A DNA stretch of 60,482 nt from Rhodoferax sp. (GTDB taxonomy: Bacteria; Pseudomonadota; Gammaproteobacteria; Burkholderiales; Burkholderiaceae_C). Positions within the stretch are counted from its first letter, which is position 1, and every line of letters starts with the position of its first letter. Below the pieces are notes generated by a model that was not told the origin of the DNA, made no database searches, and saw nothing but the letters and a program-made list of their open reading frames with translations. The position numbers and the translations under genes are program-made. Location: contig JAUSNJ010000011.1 of the NCBI GenBank assembly GCA_030645355.1, positions 1-60,482 of the forward strand. Direction: 5' to 3'. Below, piece after piece: positions 43,751 to 52,380 of the stretch.

Positions 43751-44901
43751 ATCCTTCCCCCATCCTGATCCGCGCCACCCAGGCGATAGCTATTATTTTG
43801 ATAGCTGCATATTCAATACCGACGAGGGCTAGCGCCAAGAATGACCAACAGGTCTTGGCGAAGGCGCAGGCCAAGAGCCATGTCGGCGCCAAGAAGCGCG
43901 CCAAGCATACGGCCCACGCCAAGCGCAAGGTCGAGGTCAACGGCCCCCTCTACGCCACGCGAGCCGAGGTGATGCAGGAAGCCGACGCCATGGCCCTGCG
44001 CCTGGGTCTGGAGCCACGCTGGGTTCGCCATGCGATCGGCCAGTCGCACTACATGCCGGGCATTGCGCGCGCCATTGCGCCGCCGCCCGTGGGCACGGCC
44101 AAGAACTGGGCGGTCTACCGCAGCCGCTTCATCGACCCGGTGCGCATCCGCGCCGGCGTCAAGTTCTGGCAGGACAACCGCGAGGCGCTGGAGCGGGCCG
44201 AGCGAGAGACCGGTGTGCCGGCCGCCATCATCGTCGGCATCGTTGGCGTGGAGACCATCTACGGCCAGCAGGTGGGCACCTACCGCGTGATGGACGCCCT
44301 GACCACGCTGGCGTTTGATTTCCCGGCCCAGCACCCGCGCGCCCGGGAGCGTGCAGCATTTTTCCTGTCGGAGCTGGAAGCCTTTTTGACCCTGACCCAG
44401 CGCACGGGCACCGACCCGCTGGCGCTGCGCGGCAGCTACGCCGGTGCCATGGGCCTGCCGCAGTTCATGCCATCGAGCTGGAGCAAATACGCGGTCGACT
44501 TTGACGGCGACGGCCGCGTGGACCTGTTCCACAGCGCCGCCGACGTGATTGGCTCGGTCGCCAACTACTTCAAGGCTTTTCAGTGGCGGGTCGGCATGCC
44601 CACCCACTATCCCGTGCGACTGACTGCCGAAGGCCAGCAGAAGGCCGAACTTCTGGCGCCCGACATCTTGCCCACGTTCAGCGCCGCCACCCTGGGGACC
44701 CTGGGCGCTGAACTGTATGGATTGGCCCTGCAACACGACGGCCCGCTGGCGTTGGTGGAGCTGCAAAATGGCGACGCACCGCCGCTGTACCTGGCCGGCA
44801 CCGAAAACTTCTATGCCATCACCCGCTACAACTGGAGCAGCTACTACGCGCTGGCTGTCATTGAATTGGGCCAGGAAGTGGCCGCCGCCATGTCAAAATA
44901 A
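43747..44901 (+). CDS. Lytic murein transglycosylase B-type (MltB/SltB2 family)
   Basis: 384 residues. A Sec-type signal (ILIRATQAIAIILIAAYS..., likely cleavage after RASA) is followed by a Lys/Ala-rich stretch. The catalytic domain has E169 in VGVETIYGQQVGTYRVMDALTTLAFD, then RGSYAGAMGLPQFMPSSW and the MltB C-terminal ITRYNWSSYYALAVIELG. It cleaves peptidoglycan between MurNAc and GlcNAc in the periplasm, forming 1,6-anhydro ends. The start is GTG at 43747, overlapping the TgpA stop. The hydrophobic signal core is encoded by a dispersed repeat (43789-43836). Confidence 0.94.
   Translation: MNPSPILIRATQAIAIILIAAYSIPTRASAKNDQQVLAKAQAKSHVGAKKRAKHTAHAKRKVEVNGPLYATRAEVMQEADAMALRLGLEPRWVRHAIGQSHYMPGIARAIAPPPVGTAKNWAVYRSRFIDPVRIRAGVKFWQDNREALERAERETGVPAAIIVGIVGVETIYGQQVGTYRVMDALTTLAFDFPAQHPRARERAAFFLSELEAFLTLTQRTGTDPLALRGSYAGAMGLPQFMPSSWSKYAVDFDGDGRVDLFHSAADVIGSVANYFKAFQWRVGMPTHYPVRLTAEGQQKAELLAPDILPTFSAATLGTLGAELYGLALQHDGPLALVELQNGDAPPLYLAGTENFYAITRYNWSSYYALAVIELGQEVAAAMSK
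43789..43836 (+). repeat. Dispersed repeat, copy 6 (encodes a signal-peptide core)
   Basis: GCTATTATTTTGATAGCTGC then ATACCGACGAGGGCTAGCGC is a well-preserved copy read in frame as AIILIAAYSIPTRASA. This is the hydrophobic core and cleavage region of the lytic transglycosylase signal peptide. Confidence 0.8.
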
Positions 44902-44904
44902 GCC

Positions 44905-46218
44905 ATGATCGAACCCACGTTCTCCTCTGAAGCCCCGGCCGCCGCCACCCCGGCCCCGGAAGAGGGCGTCACCACGGCGCTGTACCGCGCGGCCATCGGG
45001 CCGGTCAACGGCAACTATTACCTGCCCATCTTCACCCGCTTTGAGGCCGCCGACCACGCGGGCATCAGCTGGAACACCGCGGCCAGCCTGACCACCCTGA
45101 CCTGGCTGGCCTTTCGCCAACTCTGGACCGCAGCCCTGGCCTATGTGGGCATCATGGTCGCCGTCGCCCTGCTGGTGTTTGGCATCGGGCGCCTGGTGTT
45201 CCAGTTTTCCGACACGCTGATGATGGCGCTGGGCCTGGGCTTTGGCCTGGCGGCGTTTGTGCTGCCCGGGCTGTTTGGCAATGCCGTGCTGCATACCGAG
45301 TGCCGCAAGAAGATGTCCAGTGCGCTGACTGCCCATACTGAGGTGGCCGACGCCTGCGCACAGCTCAACCGCCGGGCCCCCACGCGCCAGCGCGCCATCT
45401 GGCTGGCCTGCGCCAACGTCGCGTTCTGGGTGGCTGCTGTTTTTTCGTACGTGCAAATTTCGGCGCTGAGCACGCTGGCCGTCATGCCGCATGGCGCACT
45501 GGAAGCCGGTCACGTGGCCGTGGGAAAGACCACGGACCTCACGGCACCACTTGCCCTGCCACCCACGCCAACCGCCCCAGCCAGTGAGTCCACGACGGCG
45601 GCGTCGGCATCCTCATCGGCACTGGCATCCGCACCTGCAGCGCCCACGGCTGCGGCGTCTGCTGCATCCGCACCCGCGGCGCCTGTTGCCTCGGCACCCG
45701 TTGCTGCAGCATCGACCGCCCTGCCCGCTTCAGCGTCTGCCACGCCGGTTGTAGCCGTGTCCGCGCCAGCGCCGAGGACCGTCGCATCGGTGCCCGCCAC
45801 CAAGACCAGCGCCAGCAAAACCGAACCCAAAGCCAGCGCACCTGCAAAGGCCGAGCGTGTCAAGAAGGAAGTGGAGCCCACCGTGGTCCGCGCCAAAAAG
45901 GCGCAAACGCCCACCGCCACGGAAGCGCCCAAACGCAAAGCATCGGCCGCAGCCTCGGTAACAGTGACGAAAACGGCAGACGCATCCGACAAACCCTATT
46001 TCATCAACGTCGGCCTGTTTGCCATCCCCGAGAACGCGGCCAGTGCCCATGCCAAATTGCTGGAGGCGCAGTTGCCCTCGGTCCTCAAGGAACTGAAGTC
46101 CACCAAGGGCCGCCAGATCCGGGTTCGCGTGGGGCCGTACCGCAGCAAGACGGACGCGCAAGCTGCCGTGGAAAAGATCAAGGCACTGCAGCTCGACGCT
46201 GTTATCGTGCAGCTTTGA
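44905..46218 (+). CDS. Membrane SPOR-domain protein with DUF2628-like N-terminus
   Basis: 437 residues. Residues about 25-190 form a small membrane module (GNYYLPIFTRFEAADHAGISWN..., then helices around LAYVGIMVAVALLVFG and LGLGFGLAAFVLPGLFG). A ~150-residue linker is built almost only of Ala, Pro, Ser, Thr and Val and becomes Lys-rich. The C-terminal SPOR domain (YFINVGLFAIPENAASAHAKLLEAQL...RVRVGPYRSKTDAQAAVEKIKAL) binds denuded septal peptidoglycan, the product of amidases. It starts 3 bp after the transglycosylase gene. Confidence 0.87.
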   Translation: MIEPTFSSEAPAAATPAPEEGVTTALYRAAIGPVNGNYYLPIFTRFEAADHAGISWNTAASLTTLTWLAFRQLWTAALAYVGIMVAVALLVFGIGRLVFQFSDTLMMALGLGFGLAAFVLPGLFGNAVLHTECRKKMSSALTAHTEVADACAQLNRRAPTRQRAIWLACANVAFWVAAVFSYVQISALSTLAVMPHGALEAGHVAVGKTTDLTAPLALPPTPTAPASESTTAASASSSALASAPAAPTAAASAASAPAAPVASAPVAAASTALPASASATPVVAVSAPAPRTVASVPATKTSASKTEPKASAPAKAERVKKEVEPTVVRAKKAQTPTATEAPKRKASAAASVTVTKTADASDKPYFINVGLFAIPENAASAHAKLLEAQLPSVLKELKSTKGRQIRVRVGPYRSKTDAQAAVEKIKALQLDAVIVQL

Positions 46219-46256
46219 AGTTCTGCGCAGGTGAGGTCACTACCATACGTGGAGGG

Positions 46257-46301
46257 ATGCCGCCCCGCAGCAGGCTGCGATGGGGCGATTGCGGCCTTTT
46301 C
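46257..46301 (+). terminator. Possible terminator after the SPOR gene
   Basis: Nested pairing of GCCGC with GCGGC and CCCC with GGGG around a GCAGC/GCTGC hairpin is followed by CTTTTC. The stem has a bulge and only four T, so it is moderate at best, but it lies at the end of the five-gene envelope run. Confidence 0.4.
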
Positions 46302-46434
46302 GACATGGAATCCGGCGGGCAATATTCGGTCGTAATTCAATCACTTGCCTAGTCGCTGCAACTCACCATGAGCATCCGCAGGTCAATCGCAAAAGTCTTC
46401 TCTGACCATCGCGCGCCTTCACCAAGTTCGGAAT

Positions 46435-46956
46435 ATGCACATCCAATACACAACAAATATTGACGAAGTCATCGATGCACATGTGCGTTCCGTCAAATAC
46501 TTCAAGACTGCCAGGACTTCTAAGATCAATGGCATGGTTGTTAGCGCTATTTTTTGCGCTCTGCTTTCATACATCGGGTTCAGCAACGCCGCGCCCACGA
46601 CGAGAATCATTGCCTGTGTCATTGGCGCATGCGTTGGAGCAATCATCTCCTTCCTTATGTATCCTGGGGTCATCTGGCGGCGCATGAGCGCACTTGTCAG
46701 GGAATCTATTGGAGACACGTTCGATAAACTTGTTGAAGTCGAGATCCGGGAATCTGGTCTTTGGATCAAGTGTGACAACACTGAAAGCGAAATCGCGTGG
46801 GATAGGGTTCTTTCAGTAAAGAACAATCCAAACGACATCGAAATTCGAGCGGCCGACGGTGGAATCCTGCTGGTACAAAATCGCGGATTTAAGTCTTCAG
46901 TTGAACGCGACGAGTTCCTAGCCTTTACACGGCAACGGTCCACTTCCTTGGCATAA
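46435..46956 (+). CDS. YcxB-like membrane protein
   Basis: 173 residues. Two central membrane helices (GMVVSAIFCALLSYIGFS and IIACVIGACVGAIISFLMYPGVIW) are followed by a C-terminal beta-rich part with IRESGLWIKCDNTESEIAWDRVLSV, the YcxB-family pattern. Function unknown. Codon use and GC are noticeably lower than in the neighbouring genes, which suggests later acquisition. It stands alone between the SPOR gene and the murB group. Confidence 0.75.
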   Translation: MHIQYTTNIDEVIDAHVRSVKYFKTARTSKINGMVVSAIFCALLSYIGFSNAAPTTRIIACVIGACVGAIISFLMYPGVIWRRMSALVRESIGDTFDKLVEVEIRESGLWIKCDNTESEIAWDRVLSVKNNPNDIEIRAADGGILLVQNRGFKSSVERDEFLAFTRQRSTSLA

Positions 46957-47197
46957 ACACTTGAGTATTGATCGTCGGCAATTGAATACGACATCACTGC
47001 GAATCAGCGCCCGTGCCACCACGTCCTCGCAGGTGATAATGACCACGCAAATTGCAGTTGAATGACTGCAGTGGGGAAACGTAGATGTCGGTTCTGCAAC
47101 CAAAGCGACGCGAGCGTTTCTGGCGTCGATCTCAGTTGCGTGTCGCATAGATTGAACGTCTTTATGGCCTTCGTCGGGCAGCCCCCAAGAGCCCCAA

Positions 47198-47443
47198 TCA
47201 GGTGATTTTGAAGACCGTCCGAATAGTCTTGGACCCAGCCTTTTCCTCAAAGGCCGCCCATTGCTTGATGCCCTTCACCAGCACCCGGGTGCTGACGTCT
47301 TTCACCGGTGTCCTGGCCTTGAGCTTGGCGGTGATCCAGTCTTGCAGGTGCGGGTAGGTGATCCCCGGCGGGCCGGTGGGGATCAGCAGTTCTTTGCCCC
47401 CCATGCTGCCCGCTAAGGTGACCTCAATTTCGGTGGCTGGCAT
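47198..47443 (-). CDS. Small conserved-looking protein, function unknown
   Basis: 81 residues, soluble, no recognised domain (MPATEIEVTLAGSMGGKELL..., ending KTIRTVFKIT). It begins 2 bp after the stop of the NDUFA9-like gene on the same strand, which supports it being a real, co-transcribed gene. The sequence is slightly basic and mixed alpha/beta by eye. Nothing links it to a pathway. Confidence 0.6.
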   Translation of the reverse strand: MPATEIEVTLAGSMGGKELLIPTGPPGITYPHLQDWITAKLKARTPVKDVSTRVLVKGIKQWAAFEEKAGSKTIRTVFKIT

Positions 47444-47445
47444 GT

Positions 47446-48456
47446 TCAGATTTGGCTTGTATCGCGGTGCCCACGCTTGCGCAGGCCCAGCAAGCCCTGC
47501 TCGCTGCCCCGCAGCGTGAGGTAATCCCTAGCAATGGGCGCGAGCGCCGCCGGTGTGATGCCCAAGGCCTGCAAGCCCTGCACCTTGCCCGTCGCCACGT
47601 TGTCGACCTTCATGGAGTCGAGGTTGTCGCGGCTCATCAGTGGCTCGCCCGGCGCTAGCTCCATCAGCCTCGCCTGCAAGCGCCCCATCCAGTCGGGCAA
47701 CGCGATGACGGGTCGTCCGCGCCCGTGATTGATGCCGCTGAGTTGCGCTGACAGCTGCACCAGTTGTTTGAGGGTCCACACCTCGGGGCCACAGGCTTCC
47801 AGCACGCGAACGGCGGGGCCTGCGGCCGTCGGCAAGACGCGCTGCTCCAGGCAGCGCACCACGGCCAGCGCCACATCCTGCACCCACACCGGCTGAAACC
47901 GGGCCTGGGCACCGGCCAGCGGCATGACGGGAAACACCTGTTGCAGCCGGGCAAACAGGTTCAGGAATTTGTCTTCGGCGCCATAGATCACACTGGGCCG
48001 CAGGATGGTCAGCTCCAGCGGCATCTCGCGCGCGGCGCGTACCAGCACTTCTTCGCCCCGGCCCTTGCTGCGCAGGTATTCAGAGGGCGCAGCGCCCGGG
48101 CGGCTATCGCTGACACCCAGCGCGCTGATGTGCACCAGCCGGTGGACCTGCTGTGCCTGGCATGCGCGCACCAGCTTCTGCGGCAACACCACATGCACCT
48201 TGTCAAACGCGGCCGCACTGCCGTGCAGGATGGCGATCAGGTTGACCACGGCATCGTGCCCCTGCAGTACACCGGCCAGCGCGTGTTCGTCGTGCACATC
48301 CACTTCCAGAACCGTCACGGCCTGCAGGTGCTGCAGGTGGCGGGCGTTGCTGCGCCGGCGCGTGGGCAGCGTGACGTTGTAGCCCTGGCGCACCAGTTTT
48401 TCACACACGTGGGCGCCGACAAAACCGGCGCCGCCCAGGACCACAATATTATTCAT
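47446..48456 (-). CDS. NDUFA9-like NAD(P)-binding epimerase/dehydratase (atypical SDR)
   Basis: 336 residues. The N-terminal Rossmann motif NIVVLGGAGFVGAHVCEKLVRQGYNV is complete. NLIAILHG, VHISALG and YLRSKGRGEEVLV (YxxxK) follow, then ILRPSVIYGAEDKFLN. This is the complex I NDUFA9-type atypical SDR group, whose bacterial members are thought to bind NADPH. It starts 1 bp after the murB stop (the start 48456 lies next to 48458) and is followed by the 81-residue gene, so murB and the two form an operon. Confidence 0.88.
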   Translation of the reverse strand: MNNIVVLGGAGFVGAHVCEKLVRQGYNVTLPTRRRSNARHLQHLQAVTVLEVDVHDEHALAGVLQGHDAVVNLIAILHGSAAAFDKVHVVLPQKLVRACQAQQVHRLVHISALGVSDSRPGAAPSEYLRSKGRGEEVLVRAAREMPLELTILRPSVIYGAEDKFLNLFARLQQVFPVMPLAGAQARFQPVWVQDVALAVVRCLEQRVLPTAAGPAVRVLEACGPEVWTLKQLVQLSAQLSGINHGRGRPVIALPDWMGRLQARLMELAPGEPLMSRDNLDSMKVDNVATGKVQGLQALGITPAALAPIARDYLTLRGSEQGLLGLRKRGHRDTSQI

Positions 48457-48457
48457 A

Positions 48458-49528
48458 CTAGACCACCACCGGTTCGGGCTCCAGCACAATGCCAAAGCGT
48501 TCATACACACTGGTCTGAATGGCTTTGGCCAACGTCATGACCTCACCACCCGTAGCGCCGTTGCCATCGGTGCCCGCGCCCCGGTTGACCAGCACCAGCG
48601 CCTGTTTTTCATAGACCCCGGCCTGCCCCACGGACTTGCCCTTCCAGCCGCAGGAGTCAATCAACCAGCCCGCGGCCAGCTTGATGGCACCGTCGGCCAG
48701 GTGGTAGTGCACCACCTTGGGATCGCGGGCGATGATGTCGGCACACTGCTCGGGCGTCACGGTCGGATTCTTGAAGAAACTGCCCACATTGCCAATCACC
48801 GCAGGGTCGGGCAACTTGGCACGGCGCACGGCACACACCCAGTCAAAAATCTGCTGCGCCGTGGGTGCTGCGCATGCGTGTTCGGCCATTTTTTTCTCAA
48901 TGTCAGCATACCCCAGCACGGGTTTCCAGGCCTTGGGCAGGGCGAAGCGCACCCGCAAGATCAAGGCGCGGTCTTTCAGGCCCATGGTCTGGTGTACCCC
49001 GCGTTGCACGGTACCCCCGTGTTTGAACACCGAATCGCGGTAGCCAAAAGCGCACTGTGCGGCGTTGAGCGTAAAAGTCTTCCCGGTCTGCAGATCGATG
49101 GCATCCAGCGACTCAAAGCGGTCCTGCAACTCCACGCCATAGGCGCCGACGTTTTGCACGGGCGATGCCCCTACCGTACCAGGGATCAGCGCCATGTTTT
49201 CCAGTCCCGGGTAGCCCTGTTCCAGCGTCCAGGCCACAAAGTCGTGCCAGACCTCGCCGGCCCCGGCCTCCACGATGAAGGCCTTGGCGGTTTCGCCGAC
49301 CAGACGCCGCCCCTTTACTTCCACCTTGAGCACCACTGGTTTGACATCGCCAGTCAACACAATATTGCTGCCGCCACCCAGCACAAATTTGGGCTCAGCG
49401 CCATATGCGGGATCGGCCAGCACCGCCAGCACATCGGCCTCATCGGCGATGCGCACCATCGTCTGCGCCTTGGCAACGATGCGGAAGGTGTTATAGGGCT
49501 GGAGTGGGACGTTTTTCTCGACTAACAT
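48458..49528 (-). CDS. murB: UDP-N-acetylenolpyruvoylglucosamine reductase
   Basis: 356 residues, type I MurB length. FAD-binding motifs FVLGGGSNIVLTG and LIPGTVGASPVQNVGAYGVEL are present, with GYRDSVFK and GSFFKNPTVTPEQ bearing substrate-binding residues, and AGWLIDSCGWKGKSVGQAGVYEKQALVLVNRG at the C-terminal side. It reduces the enolpyruvyl group to give UDP-MurNAc in the cytoplasm for peptidoglycan. The start MLVEKNVPLQPYNTF is at 49528. It is divergent from yajQ. Confidence 0.97.
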   Translation of the reverse strand: MLVEKNVPLQPYNTFRIVAKAQTMVRIADEADVLAVLADPAYGAEPKFVLGGGSNIVLTGDVKPVVLKVEVKGRRLVGETAKAFIVEAGAGEVWHDFVAWTLEQGYPGLENMALIPGTVGASPVQNVGAYGVELQDRFESLDAIDLQTGKTFTLNAAQCAFGYRDSVFKHGGTVQRGVHQTMGLKDRALILRVRFALPKAWKPVLGYADIEKKMAEHACAAPTAQQIFDWVCAVRRAKLPDPAVIGNVGSFFKNPTVTPEQCADIIARDPKVVHYHLADGAIKLAAGWLIDSCGWKGKSVGQAGVYEKQALVLVNRGAGTDGNGATGGEVMTLAKAIQTSVYERFGIVLEPEPVVV

Positions 49529-49581
49529 GTCAGGATTGTCGCATCCGGGTCCCGCGACCCTTCTAACCAGCCCACAAAATC

Positions 49582-50067
49582 ATGCCTTCATTTGATACCG
49601 TCTGCGAAGCAGAATTGTCCAAAGTCAAAAACGGGGTGGACAACACCGCCAAAGAAATCACCACCCGCTTCGATTTCAAGGGGACTTCGGCCAGCATTGC
49701 ACTCAAGGACAAGGAAATCACCCTCATTGGCGATGCCGAGTTCCAGCTCGACCAGATTGAAGACGTGCTGCGCAACAAGCTGACCAAGCAGGAAGTGGAC
49801 GTGCGCTTTCTGGACAAGGGCGACGTGCAAAAAATGGGTGGCGACAAGGTCAAGGTCGTCATCAAGGTACGCAATGGCATAGAAACCGAAGTGTCGAAAA
49901 AAATCCAGCGCCTGATCAAGGACAGCAAGATCAAGGTGCAGGCCTCCATTCAGGGCGATGCGGTGCGGGTCACCGGTGCCAAGCGCGACGACCTGCAGGC
50001 CGCCATGGCGCTGATCCGCAAGGACATCGCCGACCTGCCGTTGAGCTTCAACAACTTCCGCGACTGA
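49582..50067 (+). CDS. yajQ: YajQ-family nucleotide/cyclic-di-GMP-binding protein
   Basis: 161 residues. It opens [35 protein letters not shown] and ends [17 protein letters not shown], the complete YajQ pattern with two ferredoxin-like halves. Relatives bind cyclic-di-GMP or tRNA and act with LysR regulators. Its stop overlaps the next start by one base (TGATG). Confidence 0.97.
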   Translation: MPSFDTVCEAELSKVKNGVDNTAKEITTRFDFKGTSASIALKDKEITLIGDAEFQLDQIEDVLRNKLTKQEVDVRFLDKGDVQKMGGDKVKVVIKVRNGIETEVSKKIQRLIKDSKIKVQASIQGDAVRVTGAKRDDLQAAMALIRKDIADLPLSFNNFRD

Positions 50068-50726
50068 TGACCAAAGCCCTGCTCGCCCTCACCCGTGCCC
50101 TGGCCCTGGTCTGGGCCGTGAGCCCGCTGGCCATGGCACAAACCGTGGGCCTGTCGGGGATGCTGGGCGGCAAGGCACTGGTCATCGTCGACGGCGGCGC
50201 GCCCAAGACCGTGGCCGTGGGCGATACCTACAAGGGCGTGAAGATCGTCTCCACACAGGGCGACCAGGCCGTTGTGGAGATTGCGGGCAAGCAGCACACG
50301 CTGCGCGTGGGCGATGCGCCCGCCAGCGTGGGCAGCGGTGCCGGTAAAGGGGCCAGTGGCAACCGGATCGTCTTGACGGCGGGCGGGGGCGGCCATTTTT
50401 TTACCTTGGGCCAGATCAACGGAAAGTCCACCAACATGGTGGTCGACACCGGCGCCACCACGGTGTCGTTGAGCGTCCACGAAGCCCAGCGCATGGGACT
50501 GGACTACAAGTCCGGGCAAATGATCCAGTTGAGCACCGCCAATGGGGTCATCCCCGGCTGGCTTGTCAAACTGGGTTCGGTGCGCGTCGGTGACGTCGTG
50601 GTGCACGGCGTGGATGGCATCGTGTCCGAGGGCTCCATGCCCGTGGTGCTGCTGGGCAACAGCTTCCTGACCCATTTCCAGATGACCCGCACCAACGACC
50701 AGATGGTGCTGGAAAAGCGCTATTGA
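50067..50726 (+). CDS. Retropepsin-like aspartic protease (TIGR02281/clan AA type)
   Basis: 219 residues. A signal peptide (ALALVWAVSPLAMA) is followed by an N-terminal part and the protease domain with the catalytic D127 in VVDTGATTVSLS and the flap region, ending LLGNSFLTHFQMTRTNDQMVLEKRY. Members are small periplasmic proteases needing dimers for an active site. It is coupled to yajQ and followed 9 bp later by the HD-domain gene. Confidence 0.9.
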   Translation: MTKALLALTRALALVWAVSPLAMAQTVGLSGMLGGKALVIVDGGAPKTVAVGDTYKGVKIVSTQGDQAVVEIAGKQHTLRVGDAPASVGSGAGKGASGNRIVLTAGGGGHFFTLGQINGKSTNMVVDTGATTVSLSVHEAQRMGLDYKSGQMIQLSTANGVIPGWLVKLGSVRVGDVVVHGVDGIVSEGSMPVVLLGNSFLTHFQMTRTNDQMVLEKRY

Positions 50727-50735
50727 AGAGCCGCC

Positions 50736-51695
50736 GTGAGCATCCAGAGCGAAAACGAATACGAAGACCTGCTGGCCCTGTGGTCAGACCTGGAGTCGGG
50801 CCTGGGCGTCATTCTGGGCAGCCCCGACAGCACCCAGCAGTTTGCCCACCGGGTGCTGCAATACGACCGCTGGATGCAGAGTCTGCTGCAGCGCGACCCC
50901 GATGTGGGCCTCTACTTGCTGTTCCAACTGGCCAGCAATTCGCCCGTGGGTTACAGCGCATCCCACTCATTGGTGTGTGCCGTGCTGAGCCACCTGATTG
51001 CGGGTGAACTGCACATCGCCCGCGTCGAGCGCGACAGCCTGGTGCACGCGGCGCTGACCATGAACGTAGCGATGACCGCCATGCAGGATGCATTGGCAAC
51101 CCAGGTGGCGAGACCCAGTGCCGAGCAACAGGACGTCATCCGGGCCCACGCGGTCAAAGGTGCCCTGATGCTGGCCAATCTGGGCGTGGTGAACAGCCAG
51201 TGGCTGGACATCGTTTCCGGCCACCACGACGATGCGCTGGACAAGATCGACCTGCACACAGCGCCGCCCACGACCCGCCTGACCCGCATTCTGAAAGTGG
51301 TGGACCGCTATGCGGCCATGATCAGCCCCCGGGGCTCACGGGCCGGACGCAGCGCGACCGAGTCAGCCCGCTCGGTGATTGCGAATGCGTCGGCCAAAAC
51401 CGATGAAATCGGCCACGCCCTGGTACGCGCCGTGGGCCTGTGCCCGCCGGGCACCTATGTGCGGCTGGACACGGATGAAACGGCGGTCGTCCTGCGGCGC
51501 AGCGGCCTGCACAACCAACCCTATGTCGCCATCATCGCCAAGCCCAATGGCGAGCTGGTTCCCAGCCCGCGCCTGCACGCCACCGCCGACAGCAAACCCC
51601 ATATCCGGTCGGCCCTGCCGGCGACCGCCATTCGGGCCCGCCTGAACCACTTCCAGATCCTGCGCCTGAGCGCTTACGCTGTGCAAAATCCCTAG
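50736..51695 (+). CDS. Degenerate HD/HD-GYP-domain protein
   Basis: 319 residues, soluble. Scattered histidines of an HD-GYP phosphodiesterase remain (SASHSLVCAVL, HAVKGALMLANLG, VSGHHDD, and KVVDRYAAMISPR where D-x-YDAL usually stands). The HD pair itself is replaced (HAALTMNVAMTAMQD instead of a LLHDIGK-type segment) and there is no GYP. It is probably without cyclic-di-GMP hydrolysis. A beta-rich C-terminal part follows. The start is GTG at 50736, with a GAAGAG site 5 nt before. It ends 19 bp before the convergent plsY. Confidence 0.75.
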   Translation: MSIQSENEYEDLLALWSDLESGLGVILGSPDSTQQFAHRVLQYDRWMQSLLQRDPDVGLYLLFQLASNSPVGYSASHSLVCAVLSHLIAGELHIARVERDSLVHAALTMNVAMTAMQDALATQVARPSAEQQDVIRAHAVKGALMLANLGVVNSQWLDIVSGHHDDALDKIDLHTAPPTTRLTRILKVVDRYAAMISPRGSRAGRSATESARSVIANASAKTDEIGHALVRAVGLCPPGTYVRLDTDETAVVLRRSGLHNQPYVAIIAKPNGELVPSPRLHATADSKPHIRSALPATAIRARLNHFQILRLSAYAVQNP

Positions 51696-51714
51696 ACCCA
51701 AGCCAGGGGTCCAC

Positions 51715-52359
51715 TCAAGCCTTTTTCTTCTTGCTGCCCAGTTTGGATTCGGTTCCCTTGACCAGGCGCGAAATGTTTTCGGAGTGGCGCCAGATCAGCA
51801 TCAACGACATGACAGCGGTGGAAAACACGACGTTCTTGTCCATCGCCCATGCCACGCCATCGCCAAAGATGTAGTACACCGGCGCAAATACCGCGGCCAC
51901 CAGGGACGCCAGTGACGAATAGCGGAAAAAATACGCAATAATCAGCCAGGTCACCCCCGTGGCCAGCCCCAGTATCCAGCTCGTGGCCACCAGAACGCCC
52001 AGCGCCGTTGCCACGCCCTTGCCACCCACAAAGCGGAAGAACACCGGAAACAGATGGCCGACAAAGGCGGCCAGCCCCACCAACGCCACGGTTCCATCAC
52101 CCAGCCCGTAGGCGGCGCCATACCACTTGACCAGCATCACCGGCAACCAGCCCTTGAGCGCATCCAACAGCAGGGTGACCACCGCAGCGGCCTTGGAGCC
52201 GGAGCGCAGCACATTGGTGGCGCCAGGGTTCTTGCTGCCATAGGTGCGCGGGTCGTTCAGGCCCATGGTGCGGCTGACGATGACGGCAAACGACAACGAG
52301 CCCACCAGGTACGCGGCCGCGATGGCCAGCAGGGGATAAAAAGCGACGAGGGAATCCAA
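51715..52359 (-). CDS. plsY: Glycerol-3-phosphate acyltransferase PlsY
   Basis: 214 residues, inner membrane. The three PlsY motifs are visible: [30 protein letters not shown], and [20 protein letters not shown]. It acylates glycerol-3-phosphate using acyl-phosphate from PlsX. The start is TTG at 52359, as AGGAG lies 8 nt upstream (minus strand); a TTG at 52380 would put the ribosome site inside the gene. It starts 21 bp after the ybaK stop, so the two are probably co-transcribed. The tail KLGSKKKKA is strongly basic. Confidence 0.95.
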   Translation of the reverse strand: MDSLVAFYPLLAIAAAYLVGSLSFAVIVSRTMGLNDPRTYGSKNPGATNVLRSGSKAAAVVTLLLDALKGWLPVMLVKWYGAAYGLGDGTVALVGLAAFVGHLFPVFFRFVGGKGVATALGVLVATSWILGLATGVTWLIIAYFFRYSSLASLVAAVFAPVYYIFGDGVAWAMDKNVVFSTAVMSLMLIWRHSENISRLVKGTESKLGSKKKKA

Positions 52360-52380
52360 AACCAGTTCTCCTGAGTTCAA

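Noticed and set aside
45590..45900. Ala/Pro/Ser-rich repetitive coding in the SPOR protein
   Set aside because: A low-complexity linker, not a tandem DNA repeat with a fixed unit.
46957..47197. 241-bp stretch after the YcxB-like gene, checked for an attC site
   Set aside because: No paired AAC/GTT boxes or stems; nothing recognisable.
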